A stretch of 64,000 bases of DNA. Source: Flavobacterium phycosphaerae. Lineage in GTDB: Bacteria > Bacteroidota > Bacteroidia > Flavobacteriales > Flavobacteriaceae. The notes under the pieces were generated by a model that ran no database searches, was not told where the DNA came from, and worked only from the letters and a program-made list of their open reading frames with translations. Below, in pieces: positions 30,258 to 40,125 of the stretch. Within the stretch, counting starts at the first letter, position 1; every line of letters begins with the position of its first letter. The DNA is taken from assembly GCF_010119235.1 (NCBI RefSeq), contig NZ_JAAATZ010000001.1:340501-404500 (forward strand), given 5' to 3'. A program made the position numbers and the translations under genes.

Positions 30258-31786
30258 TTACTCCCACTCTATCGTGGCCGGTGGTTTTGAACTGATGTCA
30301 TAAACAACGCGGTTTACTCCTTTAACTTTATTGATGATTTCGTTAGAGATTTTCATTAAAAAATCATAGGGCAAATGCACCCAATCCGCTGTCATTCCGT
30401 CGGTTGACTCAACGGCACGAAGGGCTACTACTTTTTCATAAGTTCGTTCATCGCCCATTACTCCGACACTATTTACCGGAAGTAAAATGGCTCCGGCTTG
30501 CCAAACTTTATCGTATAAGCCGTGTTCTTTTAAACCGTTGATAAAAACGGCGTCAACTTCTTGAAGGATTCTGACCTTCTCCGGTGTGATGGCGCCTAAT
30601 ATTCTTATGGACAAACCGGGTCCGGGGAAAGGATGTCTGCCTAAAAGTTCGTCATCAATACCTAATGTTTTGCCTACGCGACGCACTTCATCTTTGAAAA
30701 GCATACGCAAAGGTTCAACGATTTGGAGTTTCATATAATCGGGTAAGCCTCCTACGTTGTGGTGTGACTTGATGGTGGCTGAGGGCCTTTGACTGAAACG
30801 GATTCGATTACATCCGGATAAATGGTGCCTTGAGCCAGCCATTTTACATTCTCAATATGGTGTGCTTCGTCATCAAAGACTTCGATGAAGACACGGCCAA
30901 TAGCTTTCCGCTTAGCTTCCGGGTCTTCGATACCGTCAAGAGCTGATAGAAAACGTTCTGAAGCATCTACTCCTTTTACGTTTAAGCCCATGTCTTTGTA
31001 TTGGTGCAGTACATTTTCGAATTCATTTTTGCGCAGCAGACCGTTATTGACAAAGATGCAATAGAGGTTTTTACCAATGGCTTTGTGCAGTAAAACAGCA
31101 GCTACTGTTGAATCTACTCCGCCTGATAGACCTAGCACTACTCTATCCTCTTTTACTTTTTCCTTTAGTTCTTTTACGCAATCATCAACAAAAGCGTTGG
31201 GTGTGAAGTTTTGCGGCACTTGGGCAATCTTGACTAAGAAGTTTTCGAGGATTTGTTTGCCGTCAGTAGAGTGATATACTTCGGGGTGAAACTGAATGGC
31301 ATAAGTGGTTTCGCCTTGTATGCGATAAGCGGCATTGGCTACGTCTTTGGTACTGGCAATCAACACGCCATTGGTAGGCAGTTGTTTGATGGTATCGCTG
31401 TGGCTCATCCAAACTTGAGAATTCAGGGCTACTTCATCCATAAAATTTTCGTCGTCTTTGATGAACGACAAGTTGGCTCTACCGTATTCGCGGATGTTGC
31501 TTGGGGCTACTTCGCCACCATTGAAGTGGGCTAAATATTGGGCACCATAACAAACGGCGAGCAAAGGGAGTTTGCCACGAATTTGGGATAAATCAGGATG
31601 AGGAGCATCTTCGGCTCTTACGGAATAAGGGCTACCGGAAAGGATAACCGCTTTGTAGGGTGATAAATCATTGGGAAAATGATTAAAAGGGAAGATTTCG
31701 CAGAAGATATTCAATTCCCTTACGCGGCGTGCAATTAGTTGTGTGTATTGCGAGCCGAAATCTAAAATAAGTACGTTGTGTTGCAT
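30258..31786 (-). CDS. guaA: GMP synthase, glutamine-hydrolysing (frameshifted)
   Basis: Converts XMP to GMP with ATP and glutamine. I start at the ATG at 31786 ([21 protein letters not shown]), directly after a promoter box; the frame extends to 31933 but that part precedes the promoter. Seen: the amidotransferase Cys in [14 protein letters not shown] and His-Glu in [10 protein letters not shown], the PP-loop [15 protein letters not shown], and the C-terminal dimerisation domain ending [11 protein letters not shown]. The frame breaks at minus-strand CCC (plus 30783-30785). One added base turns VKGPQPPSS into the conserved [18 protein letters not shown] and gives 509 residues, the usual length. 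Because this gene is rarely dispensable, an assembly error is the likeliest cause. Confidence 0.93.
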
Positions 31787-31789
31787 GTG

Positions 31790-31797
31790 CAAAAGTA
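31790..31797 (-). promoter_or_regulatory. -7 box of guaA, nearly leaderless
   Basis: Minus-strand TACTTTTG ends only 3 bases before the guaA ATG, so transcription should start at or within a few bases of the start codon. Confidence 0.55.
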
Positions 31798-31888
31798 CTA
31801 TTCTCCTTTGAAAAATAAAAACCCAATCCCCGAATATAAAAATAAAATAAAATAACACCAACCCCAACAACACCCCAACCAAACAAAA

Positions 31889-31920
31889 ACACCCGACAAC
31901 GCATAGCCGCTGTCGGGTGT
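31889..31920 (-). terminator. Terminator after the LRR gene
   Basis: ACACCCGACA and TGTCGGGTGT pair around a 12-base loop; on the minus strand a T-rich run follows. It is about 22 bases past the stop at 31943. Confidence 0.8.
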
Positions 31921-31942
31921 CATTTCTATTCAAAAAAAGTAA

Positions 31943-34441
31943 TTACTCTTTAATTATCTTTTCAGTCATGACGCCATTCGCCGTCGTCACTTTCAGGAAA
32001 TAAATCCCGTTAGCATACCCCGATAAGGCCAAAGTATCCTGCAGCCCATTGCTGAGTTGCGTCAACAACTGCCGCCCGTTTACATCAAATAACTGCAGCG
32101 AACGCAACAACTGCTTACTGCTCACAAGGACACTATGCGTGGCCGGGTTCGGAGATAAAGTCACCCCCGCAGCAAGCGACTGCTCCGGTACCCCCAGCAC
32201 CTGAAACGTCGTTGTCGCCGTGTTGGTAACTATCGGAAAATTATAATCAAAATAAATCGAAGCAGTATTCATAACGGCATCCCCCGCCGTCAACGTACTC
32301 TTGGTTTTAATTTTAAAAATAACACTGCCGTCATTAACGGAATCCGCTGTACCCAAATTGATGTAGTCAAACAAAAACGTAACCGTATTACCTTCAATAC
32401 GAGTAACCATCGGATGGGAATTATACAACACCTGCAACGATTGAATATCAAAACGGGTAGTGTCAATGACATCCTTTACCACCACAAACGTAGCCGGCGC
32501 CGTACCGGTGTTTTCAAAATGAATGTCATAATGCAAATAATCCCCTGTTTTCGTCACCGATACCTGATCTCCCTCCAAACAAATCTTGCCGTTAGGATCA
32601 TACGACCCTTCTATGACTTGTCTGAAATCAAAAACATTATCCGCCGGAGTAGCATCACCAACCAATGGATGCACTTCCGCATGAAACTGCAATACGTCTC
32701 CAATAATAGCCGGCGGAGTATCCGTGGGCGAATTAACATTAAAAATCACGATAAAACTTCTGCTCTCAAAAGGAAACAAGTTGGCAAAATTCCATTGCAA
32801 CAACCCGCTGCTTTGGATATCCGGTGCCGGAGTAGCTGGCACATAATCCAACAACCCATCATCATACCCCAACGATACATCACCCGAAAGTATTTGATTC
32901 CCCTTGTTTTTATAGGTTACCAAATAGTAAGCATCAAACCCCGGACGCGCTGGCTTGTTCATAGCCGGTGATACGACAACTTCCAAATCCGGATGAACCC
33001 CATTGGCAGCAATACAAAAATTCTGTATCTGAGCATTGCTGTTCAGAAAGGGAAAAGTAACATTGGTAGAAGGCGGAGTTACCGTGAACCAACTCGGATT
33101 CTCCAATTGAGTCGTTACCGTATAAGCACCCGTACTGGCAAATAAGCGGTAACTACCATCCGTGTTGGGATATACCCCACTACTGTCGTTAGGCCCCGTC
33201 AAATCAATACGAATACAATTCGGAAACAAAGGGTCTGCAGCATCACAACCATTATTGTTATAATCAAAAACAACCTCCCCAAAAAGACTGTTGTAATTCC
33301 CACCCGGTGTAAAAGAACAATACGAACTCACCACCGTAGTAGGGTTGGCCGCCGCCTGAATACTGGCTATCTGGAGCTCATCAGCACAGATGTAATTCAA
33401 ATCCGGATTGCCCGAGATATTCAACACTTCATCTATCCCGTTCTTTATATATAAAGTACCCAGCGCATTCCAACTGCAATCCAAATTCGCAAGATAGGGA
33501 TACTGGTTCAAATCAAGGGTACTGATTTGGTTGTGCTGAATATACAATTGCTGCAACAAAGGGTTTTGCGACAAATCAATCGTAGTCAATGAACAGTTAT
33601 TACAAGCCAATACCGTAAGCTGGGTATTATGGGATACATCCAACCACCCAATAGGATTAGGCCCACATAATAATTTACCCAACCATATATTAGCGCTAAC
33701 ATCGAGAGTCGTAATCGCATTATCACCACAATCCAAATAACTCAAATAAGGATTATGAGAAACATCCAAAGCGGTCAATTGATTGTACGAACATTGCAAA
33801 TGACCTAAATTCGGAAGATGGGTAACATCCAAAGAGGTCAAGGCGTTTTGAAAACAAGCCAAACTGGCAATATGCGTATTGTGTGTCACATCCAGCGAAG
33901 TAATACCATTATGAACACAGTTTAAGGTAAAAAGGTTTACATTGTGAGTAACATCCAGTGCCGCTATGTAATTATTGGCACAATTTAAAGTTACCAGATT
34001 GGGATTATTCGCTACATTCAATGCCATCAAATAATTAGCTTCACACTCCAACCGCTCCAACAACAAATTTTGTGAAACATCCAAAGTACCCAAAAAACAA
34101 CCGGTACATAATAGTTTTTTAAGCTGGGTATTCTGACTGACATTCAAAAAGCTCAAATGATTCAAACTACACTTAAAAAACTCCAAATTAGCAAACGAAG
34201 CAATCCCGGTAACATCCGCAATATTGGCATTATCCACAAACAACTCCTTTATCTGTAACGCCTCACTCACCTGAATCTGCCCGTCATTGTTCGCATCAAT
34301 GGCAATATAGTTGCCGGCCAAATTCATAGCGATCGGATTAGTCGGACTGGCCGATAATAATTTCGCTTTAAAATTGGCATCCGGTATAGTCACTACTTGT
34401 GCTCCGGCCATACCAAATACTAACAATAACAATAAGTACAT
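31943..34441 (-). CDS. Leucine-rich-repeat surface protein, T9SS type A cargo
   Basis: 832 residues. A signal peptide (ends AGAQ) is followed by VTIPDANFKAKLL, an EF-hand-like loop (DANNDGQIQVSE) and about a dozen LRRs of the form LDVSxNxxLxxLxCxxN (about 60-370), each carrying a cysteine. Next come a beta-sandwich region, a repeat-associated domain with GSYDPNGKIC and the FENTGTAPA motif, and a type A sorting domain (LSPNPATHSVLV, FDVNGRQLL, YANGIYFLKV, about 755-832). It should be displayed or released by T9SS; LRRs suggest protein or glycan binding. The start MYLLLLL lacks a basic head; one more A in the run at 34441-34446 would give MKKMYLLLLL, a normal signal peptide. Confidence 0.9.
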   Translation of the reverse strand: MYLLLLLVFGMAGAQVVTIPDANFKAKLLSASPTNPIAMNLAGNYIAIDANNDGQIQVSEALQIKELFVDNANIADVTGIASFANLEFFKCSLNHLSFLNVSQNTQLKKLLCTGCFLGTLDVSQNLLLERLECEANYLMALNVANNPNLVTLNCANNYIAALDVTHNVNLFTLNCVHNGITSLDVTHNTHIASLACFQNALTSLDVTHLPNLGHLQCSYNQLTALDVSHNPYLSYLDCGDNAITTLDVSANIWLGKLLCGPNPIGWLDVSHNTQLTVLACNNCSLTTIDLSQNPLLQQLYIQHNQISTLDLNQYPYLANLDCSWNALGTLYIKNGIDEVLNISGNPDLNYICADELQIASIQAAANPTTVVSSYCSFTPGGNYNSLFGEVVFDYNNNGCDAADPLFPNCIRIDLTGPNDSSGVYPNTDGSYRLFASTGAYTVTTQLENPSWFTVTPPSTNVTFPFLNSNAQIQNFCIAANGVHPDLEVVVSPAMNKPARPGFDAYYLVTYKNKGNQILSGDVSLGYDDGLLDYVPATPAPDIQSSGLLQWNFANLFPFESRSFIVIFNVNSPTDTPPAIIGDVLQFHAEVHPLVGDATPADNVFDFRQVIEGSYDPNGKICLEGDQVSVTKTGDYLHYDIHFENTGTAPATFVVVKDVIDTTRFDIQSLQVLYNSHPMVTRIEGNTVTFLFDYINLGTADSVNDGSVIFKIKTKSTLTAGDAVMNTASIYFDYNFPIVTNTATTTFQVLGVPEQSLAAGVTLSPNPATHSVLVSSKQLLRSLQLFDVNGRQLLTQLSNGLQDTLALSGYANGIYFLKVTTANGVMTEKIIKE

Positions 34442-34744
34442 TTTTTCATAAGTTACTTTAATAAAGTGAAAAATAAGTGTTTACCAATAGAATGGCATCT
34501 AAGTTATAAAAAAATACTGAATAATTTTCTGAAAGTAGTTTTAAACGTTTCCAACATCGCTATCGCTTGTTCAAAATCCACTCCTATTGGCACTCAAAGA
34601 CCCTAAAAGCATAAACACCAACACGATTCTTACAAAAAATAGCACCACATCAATCCCCTCCTACAAACCACCTCAAAAACACCATTCCGTCAATCCCTCT
34701 AAAATCAAGGACTCCAGCTCTTCCTACAAACCCTCAAACACTAA

Positions 34745-34832
34745 CCCCTTTATATAGAGTTTACATAAAGGTTATACAAAGCTTATATTCCCCTTATACC
34801 CACCTTATACTCCCTTTACACTTCCCTTATAA
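34745..34832 (-). repeat. Eight tandem degenerate 11-bp repeats
   Basis: 88 bases divide exactly into eight 11-base units. On the minus strand the consensus is GTATAAGGGGA; on the plus strand units end TTATAC, TTTACAT, TTATAT and similar. Units differ mainly in the C/G-rich half. Eleven is not a multiple of three, so this is not coding. Confidence 0.75.
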
Positions 34833-34849
34833 ACCCTCGCCCACACCCC
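34824..34849 (-). other. G-quadruplex motif
   Basis: The minus strand has GGGG, GGG, GGG and GGG separated by loops of 3, 3 and 7 bases, matching the G3+N1-7 pattern. It overlaps the last unit of the 11-bp array. Such motifs are rare in a genome of this low G+C. Confidence 0.55.
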
Positions 34850-34859
34850 ATCACTCCAT

Positions 34860-34892
34860 AAAAAAACCCGAAGGATGCTGTATCCTTCGGGT
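34860..34892 (-). terminator. Terminator after eno
   Basis: ACCCGAAGGAT (34866-34876) pairs with ATCCTTCGGGT (34882-34892), loop 5; on the minus strand it ends in seven T. About 30 bases after the eno stop. Confidence 0.9.
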
Positions 34893-34922
34893 AGTTATAT
34901 CTTGTAAGAAGCGTACCGTTTC

Positions 34923-36233
<1,311 letters not shown>

Positions 36234-36262
36234 TTAAATGTTGAATTCTGAATTTTGAATTA

Positions 36263-36270
36263 CAAATATA
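36263..36270 (-). promoter_or_regulatory. -7 box of the eno promoter
   Basis: Minus-strand TATATTTG, about 53 bases before the ATG. The leader consists of short AAAATTCA-type repeats with almost no G or C. Confidence 0.5.
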
Positions 36271-36334
36271 TTCTATCTCATTTTAATTCTTACCCGAAAG
36301 CCTTTAATGTTATTAACGCAATCGTTTTAGTGGA

Positions 36335-37456
36335 TTAAACCGTTTGTAAACTTTTGGCATTCTTAATATTGGTCACAAACTCATCAAACAAATAAGACGA
36401 ATCATGTGGCCCCGGACTAGCTTCGGGGTGGTATTGTACCGAGAAACACGATTTTGATTTCATACGCATACCGGCTACCGTATTGTCGTTGATGTGGTAG
36501 TGTGTGATTTCTAAATCGGGATGCTTTTCCAGTTCTTCTCTGTTGACAGCAAATCCGTGGTTTTGTGAGGTGATTTCGCCTTTTCCTGTTAGGATGTTCA
36601 TTACCGGATGATTTATTCCTCTGTGACCGTTAAACATCTTGTAAGTAGACACTCCGTTGGCCAATCCGATAATCTGATGTCCTAAACAAATACCGAAAAC
36701 CGGTTTATCGGAAGCAATCATTTGTTGAGCCACAGCAATCACACCTTCTAAAGGTTCAGGGTCACCAGGGCCGTTGGATAAAAAATAACCATCAGGGTTA
36801 AATGCTTTAAGTTCTTCGAAACTGGTGTTGTATGGAAATACTTTGATGTAGCAATCTCTTTTGTCTAGGTTTCTTAAGATGTTTCTTTTGATGCCTAAGT
36901 CGAGTGCTGCAATTTTATAAGTGGCCTTTTCCTCTCCGAAAAAGTAGGGCTCTGTAGCCGAAACTGTTGAGGCCAATTCTAAGCCTTTCATATCGGGTAC
37001 GTTGGCCAATTGTTGTTTCAGTTCCTCTATCGGCGTTTCGTCTGTACAAATCACAGCGTTTTGAGCACCGTTGTCGCGGATGTAACTTACCAACGCACGA
37101 GTATCTACATCGGAGATGCAGATTAGGTTTTGTTTTTCGAAATAGTCGTAGAGGTTGCTTTCGGAATCGGGGCGTGAATGGTTGAAGCTGAAATTTTTGC
37201 AGACCAATCCTGAGATCATGATTTTATCGGATTCGACTTCGTTGGCGTTTACACCGTAGTTCCCGATGTGCGGGTTGGTGGCTACCATGATTTGGCCGAA
37301 ATAAGACGGGTCGGTGAAAATTTCCTGATAGCCGGTCATACCGGTGTTGAAGCAAACTTCGCCGAAGGTTTTGCCTGAAATTCCGATTGATTTTCCGTAG
37401 AAGATGGTGCCGTCTGCCAGTAGTAAGATGGCTTGTGGTCGTGTTGTGTATTTCAT
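36335..37456 (-). CDS. carA: Carbamoyl-phosphate synthase small subunit
   Basis: Glutaminase subunit that feeds ammonia to CarB for carbamoyl phosphate, the shared precursor of arginine and pyrimidines. 373 residues: the N-terminal CPSase small domain (LADGTIFYGKSIG, FNTGMTGYQEIFTDPSY) and a class I amidotransferase domain with the catalytic Cys in VFGICLGHQIIGL and His-Glu in VQYHPEASPGPHD. carB is not adjacent. The leader carries a strong hairpin and shares sequence with the pyrG leader. Confidence 0.96.
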   Translation of the reverse strand: MKYTTRPQAILLLADGTIFYGKSIGISGKTFGEVCFNTGMTGYQEIFTDPSYFGQIMVATNPHIGNYGVNANEVESDKIMISGLVCKNFSFNHSRPDSESNLYDYFEKQNLICISDVDTRALVSYIRDNGAQNAVICTDETPIEELKQQLANVPDMKGLELASTVSATEPYFFGEEKATYKIAALDLGIKRNILRNLDKRDCYIKVFPYNTSFEELKAFNPDGYFLSNGPGDPEPLEGVIAVAQQMIASDKPVFGICLGHQIIGLANGVSTYKMFNGHRGINHPVMNILTGKGEITSQNHGFAVNREELEKHPDLEITHYHINDNTVAGMRMKSKSCFSVQYHPEASPGPHDSSYLFDEFVTNIKNAKSLQTV

Positions 37457-37470
37457 TGTAGTTGTGTTAT

Positions 37471-37490
37471 GGACAACTCGAGAGTTGTCC
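37471..37490 (-). promoter_or_regulatory. Hairpin in the carA leader
   Basis: On the minus strand GGACAACTCTCGAGTTGTCC folds into an 8-9 bp stem with a tiny loop, lying between the -7 box and the ATG (15 bases before it). It could shape translation or stability of carA mRNA. Confidence 0.5.
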
Positions 37491-37505
37491 GTACTTGTTG
37501 TGTGG

Positions 37506-37513
37506 CAAAATTA
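37506..37513 (-). promoter_or_regulatory. -7 box of the carA promoter
   Basis: Minus-strand TAATTTTG, perfect TAnnTTTG, about 49 bases before the carA ATG. Confidence 0.5.
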
Positions 37514-37625
37514 AAGTTTTCTGTTTAAATTCTAAATGGATTTATGAAAGTTTATAAACATTCCTATTGATTCCTTTTTAGCCCCGATGGGAGTGGCTAC
37601 CGTGTAGCGCGGACAGCGGGAAAAT

Positions 37626-37655
37626 GGATTACTGACAAAGCCCAAGCCATTCGCT
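37626..37655 (+). repeat. Dispersed 30-nt intergenic element, copy 1
   Basis: Reads GGATTACTGA, 5 variable bases, then CCCAAGCCATTCGCT. Copy 2 at 63553-63582 on the other strand matches 26 of 30 bases. Here it is the end of a longer G+C-rich block that begins TAGCCCCGATGGGAGTGG near 37580. Confidence 0.7.
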
Positions 37656-37667
37656 CCTAAAAAGCAT

Positions 37668-37701
37668 AAAAAAAAGGATAAACATAAATGCTTATCCTTT
37701 T
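37668..37701 (-). terminator. Terminator of the ribosomal cluster after rplQ
   Basis: AAAAGGATAA and TTATCCTTTT pair around a 10-base loop; on the minus strand eight T follow. About 20 bases after the rplQ stop. Confidence 0.85.
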
Positions 37702-37721
37702 AGTATTTGAGTTGGCAATCA

Positions 37722-38360
37722 TTATGCCTCTTCTTCTTTTGATTCTTCATCAGTAGCAGGTGCCTCAGGAGCTTCTTCTGCAGCAGGAGTTTCTTCAACT
37801 TCTGCTACCGGAGTTTCCTCAACAACTACTGGAGTTTCAACCTCTGCAGCAGGAGTTTCAACAACTTCTTCTACGATTGGAGCTACTTCTTCTTTAACTT
37901 CTTCTACTTTTGGAGCAGCTGGAGCGGCCACTGGAGCAGTCGTTTTCTTAGCACGACGTGTTCTTCCTTTTTTCTCCTCTTTTTTACCTCCGTTGTAAAG
38001 TTCGTTGAAGTCTACCAATTCGATCATTGCCATATCAGCGTTATCTCCAAGACGATTACCCATTTTGATGATACGAGTGTATCCACCCGGACGGTCACCA
38101 ACTTTAGCGGCTACTTCTCTGAACAATTCTGTTACAGCATATTTGTTACGCAAGTAAGCGAAACAGATACGACGATTGTGAGTTGTATCTTCTTTAGATT
38201 TTGTTACTAATGGCTCAACGAATTGTTTAAGCGCTTTAGCTTTAGCAACAGTGGTGATGATACGTTTGTGCTCGATAAGAGAACATGCCATATTAGCCAA
38301 CATAGATTTTCTATGTCCTGTCTGTCTGCTTAAATGATTTACTTTTTTTCCGTGTCTCAT
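37722..38360 (-). CDS. rplQ: 50S ribosomal protein L17 with acidic tail
   Basis: L17 lies at the polypeptide exit side of the large subunit. Residues 1-120 are the L17 domain ([55 protein letters not shown]). Residues 140-212 are a low-complexity tail rich in Ala, Glu, Pro and Val, mostly acidic, making the protein nearly twice the length of E. coli L17; similar tails occur in other Bacteroidota. It is the last gene of the ribosomal cluster and is preceded by a 63-base gap with a hairpin. Confidence 0.95.
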   Translation of the reverse strand: MRHGKKVNHLSRQTGHRKSMLANMACSLIEHKRIITTVAKAKALKQFVEPLVTKSKEDTTHNRRICFAYLRNKYAVTELFREVAAKVGDRPGGYTRIIKMGNRLGDNADMAMIELVDFNELYNGGKKEEKKGRTRRAKKTTAPVAAPAAPKVEEVKEEVAPIVEEVVETPAAEVETPVVVEETPVAEVEETPAAEEAPEAPATDEESKEEEA

Positions 38361-38377
38361 GACGTACTTTTTTTAAC

Positions 38378-38419
38378 CTTCATCTTGCTACAATCCGCTT
38401 TGGAGAGCAAAATATGAAG
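38378..38419 (-). promoter_or_regulatory. Candidate leader hairpin before rplQ
   Basis: On the minus strand CTTCAT pairs with ATGAAG and, inside, TTGCT pairs with AGCAA (11 bp in two tiers), 18 bases before the rplQ ATG. There is no terminator-like T tract directly after it. Confidence 0.4.
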
Positions 38420-38423
38420 TAAT

Positions 38424-39416
38424 TTATTCTTTATCTAATTTGTATTTACCTAGGTCCATTCCGAAAGTAAGATTCTTGTTGGCAACCAATTCGTCTAACT
38501 CAGTTAGCGATTTTTTACCGAAGTTACGGAACTTCATTAAGTCATTTTTGTTGAAAGATACTAAATCTCCAAGGGTGTCAACTTCTGCTGCTTTTAAGCA
38601 ATTCAAAGCTCTTACTGATAAATCCATATCGACAAGCTTAGTTTTAAGCAATTGTCTCATGTGTAATGATTCTTCGTCGTAAGACTCAGTTTGAGCAATT
38701 TCATCAGCTTCCAAAGTAATTCTCTCATCAGAGAATAACATAAAGTGGTGAATTAGAACTTTAGCAGCTTCTGTTAAAGCATCTTTTGGATTAATTGAAC
38801 CATCAGTTTTGATTTCAAAAACTAATTTTTCGTAATCTGTTTTTTGCTCCACACGGAAGTTTTCAATGGCATATTTTACATTTTTTACCGGAGTAAAAAT
38901 AGAGTCTGTAAAAATAGTACCGATGGCTGCGTTTTGTTTTTTGTTTTCCTCTGCAGGAACATAACCACGACCTTTCTCGATGGTTAATTCCATGTTCAGG
39001 TTTACTTTACTGTCAAGGTTACAAATTACCAACTCCGGGTTCAATACTTGAAAACCAGAGATGAATTTTTGAAAATCGCCCGCAGTAATTTGGTCTTTTC
39101 CTGAGATAGAGATAGAAACTGTTTCATTATCTACATCTTCGATCTGACGTTTGAAACGTACTTGTTTTAGATTTAAGATAATTTCAGTAACATCCTCAAC
39201 AACTCCTGAAATGGTAGAAAACTCATGCTCTACACCTTCGATACGAACCGAAGTGATGGCATAACCTTCTAACGCAGAAAGTAAAACTCTTCTAAGTGCA
39301 TTACCAACAGTCAATCCGTATCCCGGTTCTAAAGGTCTGAATTCAAACTTACCTTCAAAATCGGTTGAATCGATCATGATAACTTTATCGGGCTTCTGAA
39401 AATTAAATATTGCCAT
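38424..39416 (-). CDS. rpoA: RNA polymerase alpha subunit
   Basis: Assembly platform of RNA polymerase; its C-terminal domain contacts UP elements and activators. 330 residues: N-terminal domain with [28 protein letters not shown], a flexible linker near 240, and alpha-CTD (about 255-312) with [20 protein letters not shown] and [10 protein letters not shown]. It lies between rpsD (21 bases) and rplQ, the usual alpha-operon order. Confidence 0.97.
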   Translation of the reverse strand: MAIFNFQKPDKVIMIDSTDFEGKFEFRPLEPGYGLTVGNALRRVLLSALEGYAITSVRIEGVEHEFSTISGVVEDVTEIILNLKQVRFKRQIEDVDNETVSISISGKDQITAGDFQKFISGFQVLNPELVICNLDSKVNLNMELTIEKGRGYVPAEENKKQNAAIGTIFTDSIFTPVKNVKYAIENFRVEQKTDYEKLVFEIKTDGSINPKDALTEAAKVLIHHFMLFSDERITLEADEIAQTESYDEESLHMRQLLKTKLVDMDLSVRALNCLKAAEVDTLGDLVSFNKNDLMKFRNFGKKSLTELDELVANKNLTFGMDLGKYKLDKE

Positions 39417-39437
39417 AATTTAGACTAATGTCAATTA

Positions 39438-40043
39438 TTATTTGTTGTACAACTCTACGATTAATTGTTCTTTAATGTTTTCCGGAATTTGAAGTCTTTG
39501 CGGAACAGAAACGAAAGTTCCTTCTTTGGTATCATTATTCCAAGTAATCCACTCGTATACGTGTGAAGAATTGGCTAATGAACGCTCGATAGCTTCAACA
39601 GATTTAGATTTTTCACGAACCGCAACTTTGTCGCCTGGTTTTAAGTGGTAAGAAGGAATGTTAACCAATTCTCCGTTCACAGTGATGTGACGGTGAGAAA
39701 CGATTTGTCTTGCTGCTCTTCTTGAAGGCGCAATTCCCATTCTGAACACTACGTTATCTAATCTTGCTTCACATAATTGTAAAAGGATTTCACCCGTTAC
39801 ACCTTTAGAAGCTGCTGCTTTTTCAAAAAGGTTTCTGAATTGTTTTTCTAAAATTCCATAAGAATATTTAGCTTTTTGCTTCTCCATTAGCTGAACAGCG
39901 TACTCAGATTTTTTACCTCTTTTTTTAGCCATCCCGTGTTGTCCAGGAGGATAATTTCTTTTTTCGAAGGATTTGTCTTCTCCGAAGATTGCTTCGCCGA
40001 ATTTACGAGCAATTTTAGTTTGTGGACCAGTATATCTTGCCAT
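39438..40043 (-). CDS. rpsD: 30S ribosomal protein S4
   Basis: Primary 16S rRNA binder that starts assembly of the 30S body; in enteric bacteria it also represses the alpha operon. 201 residues with the S4 RNA-binding module ([34 protein letters not shown], about 95-130) and a basic N-terminus without the zinc-binding cysteines. A structured 55-base inverted repeat lies 14 bases upstream. Confidence 0.96.
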   Translation of the reverse strand: MARYTGPQTKIARKFGEAIFGEDKSFEKRNYPPGQHGMAKKRGKKSEYAVQLMEKQKAKYSYGILEKQFRNLFEKAAASKGVTGEILLQLCEARLDNVVFRMGIAPSRRAARQIVSHRHITVNGELVNIPSYHLKPGDKVAVREKSKSVEAIERSLANSSHVYEWITWNNDTKEGTFVSVPQRLQIPENIKEQLIVELYNK

Positions 40044-40056
40044 TTTAAATTGTTTT

Positions 40057-40111
40057 AAGATTGAGATTATGAATTCAGGTCACATCCTTCGATAATCTGT
40101 TAGCCAATCTT
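40057..40111 (-). promoter_or_regulatory. Candidate leader RNA structure before rpsD
   Basis: On the minus strand AAGATTG and, 6 bases on, AGATTAT pair with ATAATCT and the directly following CAATCTT, giving 14 bp with a one-sided GCTAAC bulge. The apical 21 bases contain GAA/TTC and GG/CC pairs. It ends 14 bases before the rpsD ATG, inside an 82-base gap. Confidence 0.5.
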
Positions 40112-40125
40112 GTGTTATACTATAA

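Larger units (their letters stand above)
34442..34859. other. C-rich, G-poor upstream region of the LRR gene
   Basis: No coding potential seen. From about 34620 to 34860 the plus strand holds about 87 C against 12 G by my count. It contains the 11-bp repeat array and a G-quadruplex motif. Nearer the gene it is ordinary AT-rich sequence with no exact TAnnTTTG box; the closest is minus-strand TATTTTTC near 34470. Confidence 0.6.

Noticed and set aside
30258..31786. guaA as a real pseudogene
   Set aside because: One base restores the whole conserved protein, and other housekeeping genes here show the same kind of loss.
31787..31933. N-terminal extension of guaA
   Set aside because: It runs through the promoter box and the LRR terminator region; conserved homology begins at [11 protein letters not shown].
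32414..32971. Plus-strand frame of 185 codons opposite the LRR gene
   Set aside because: Composition is that of an antisense shadow, with no signal, domain or promoter; the minus-strand LRR protein is convincing.
34745..34832. 11-bp array as a CRISPR or as coding repeats
   Set aside because: Units are too short, have no spacers and are not a multiple of three.
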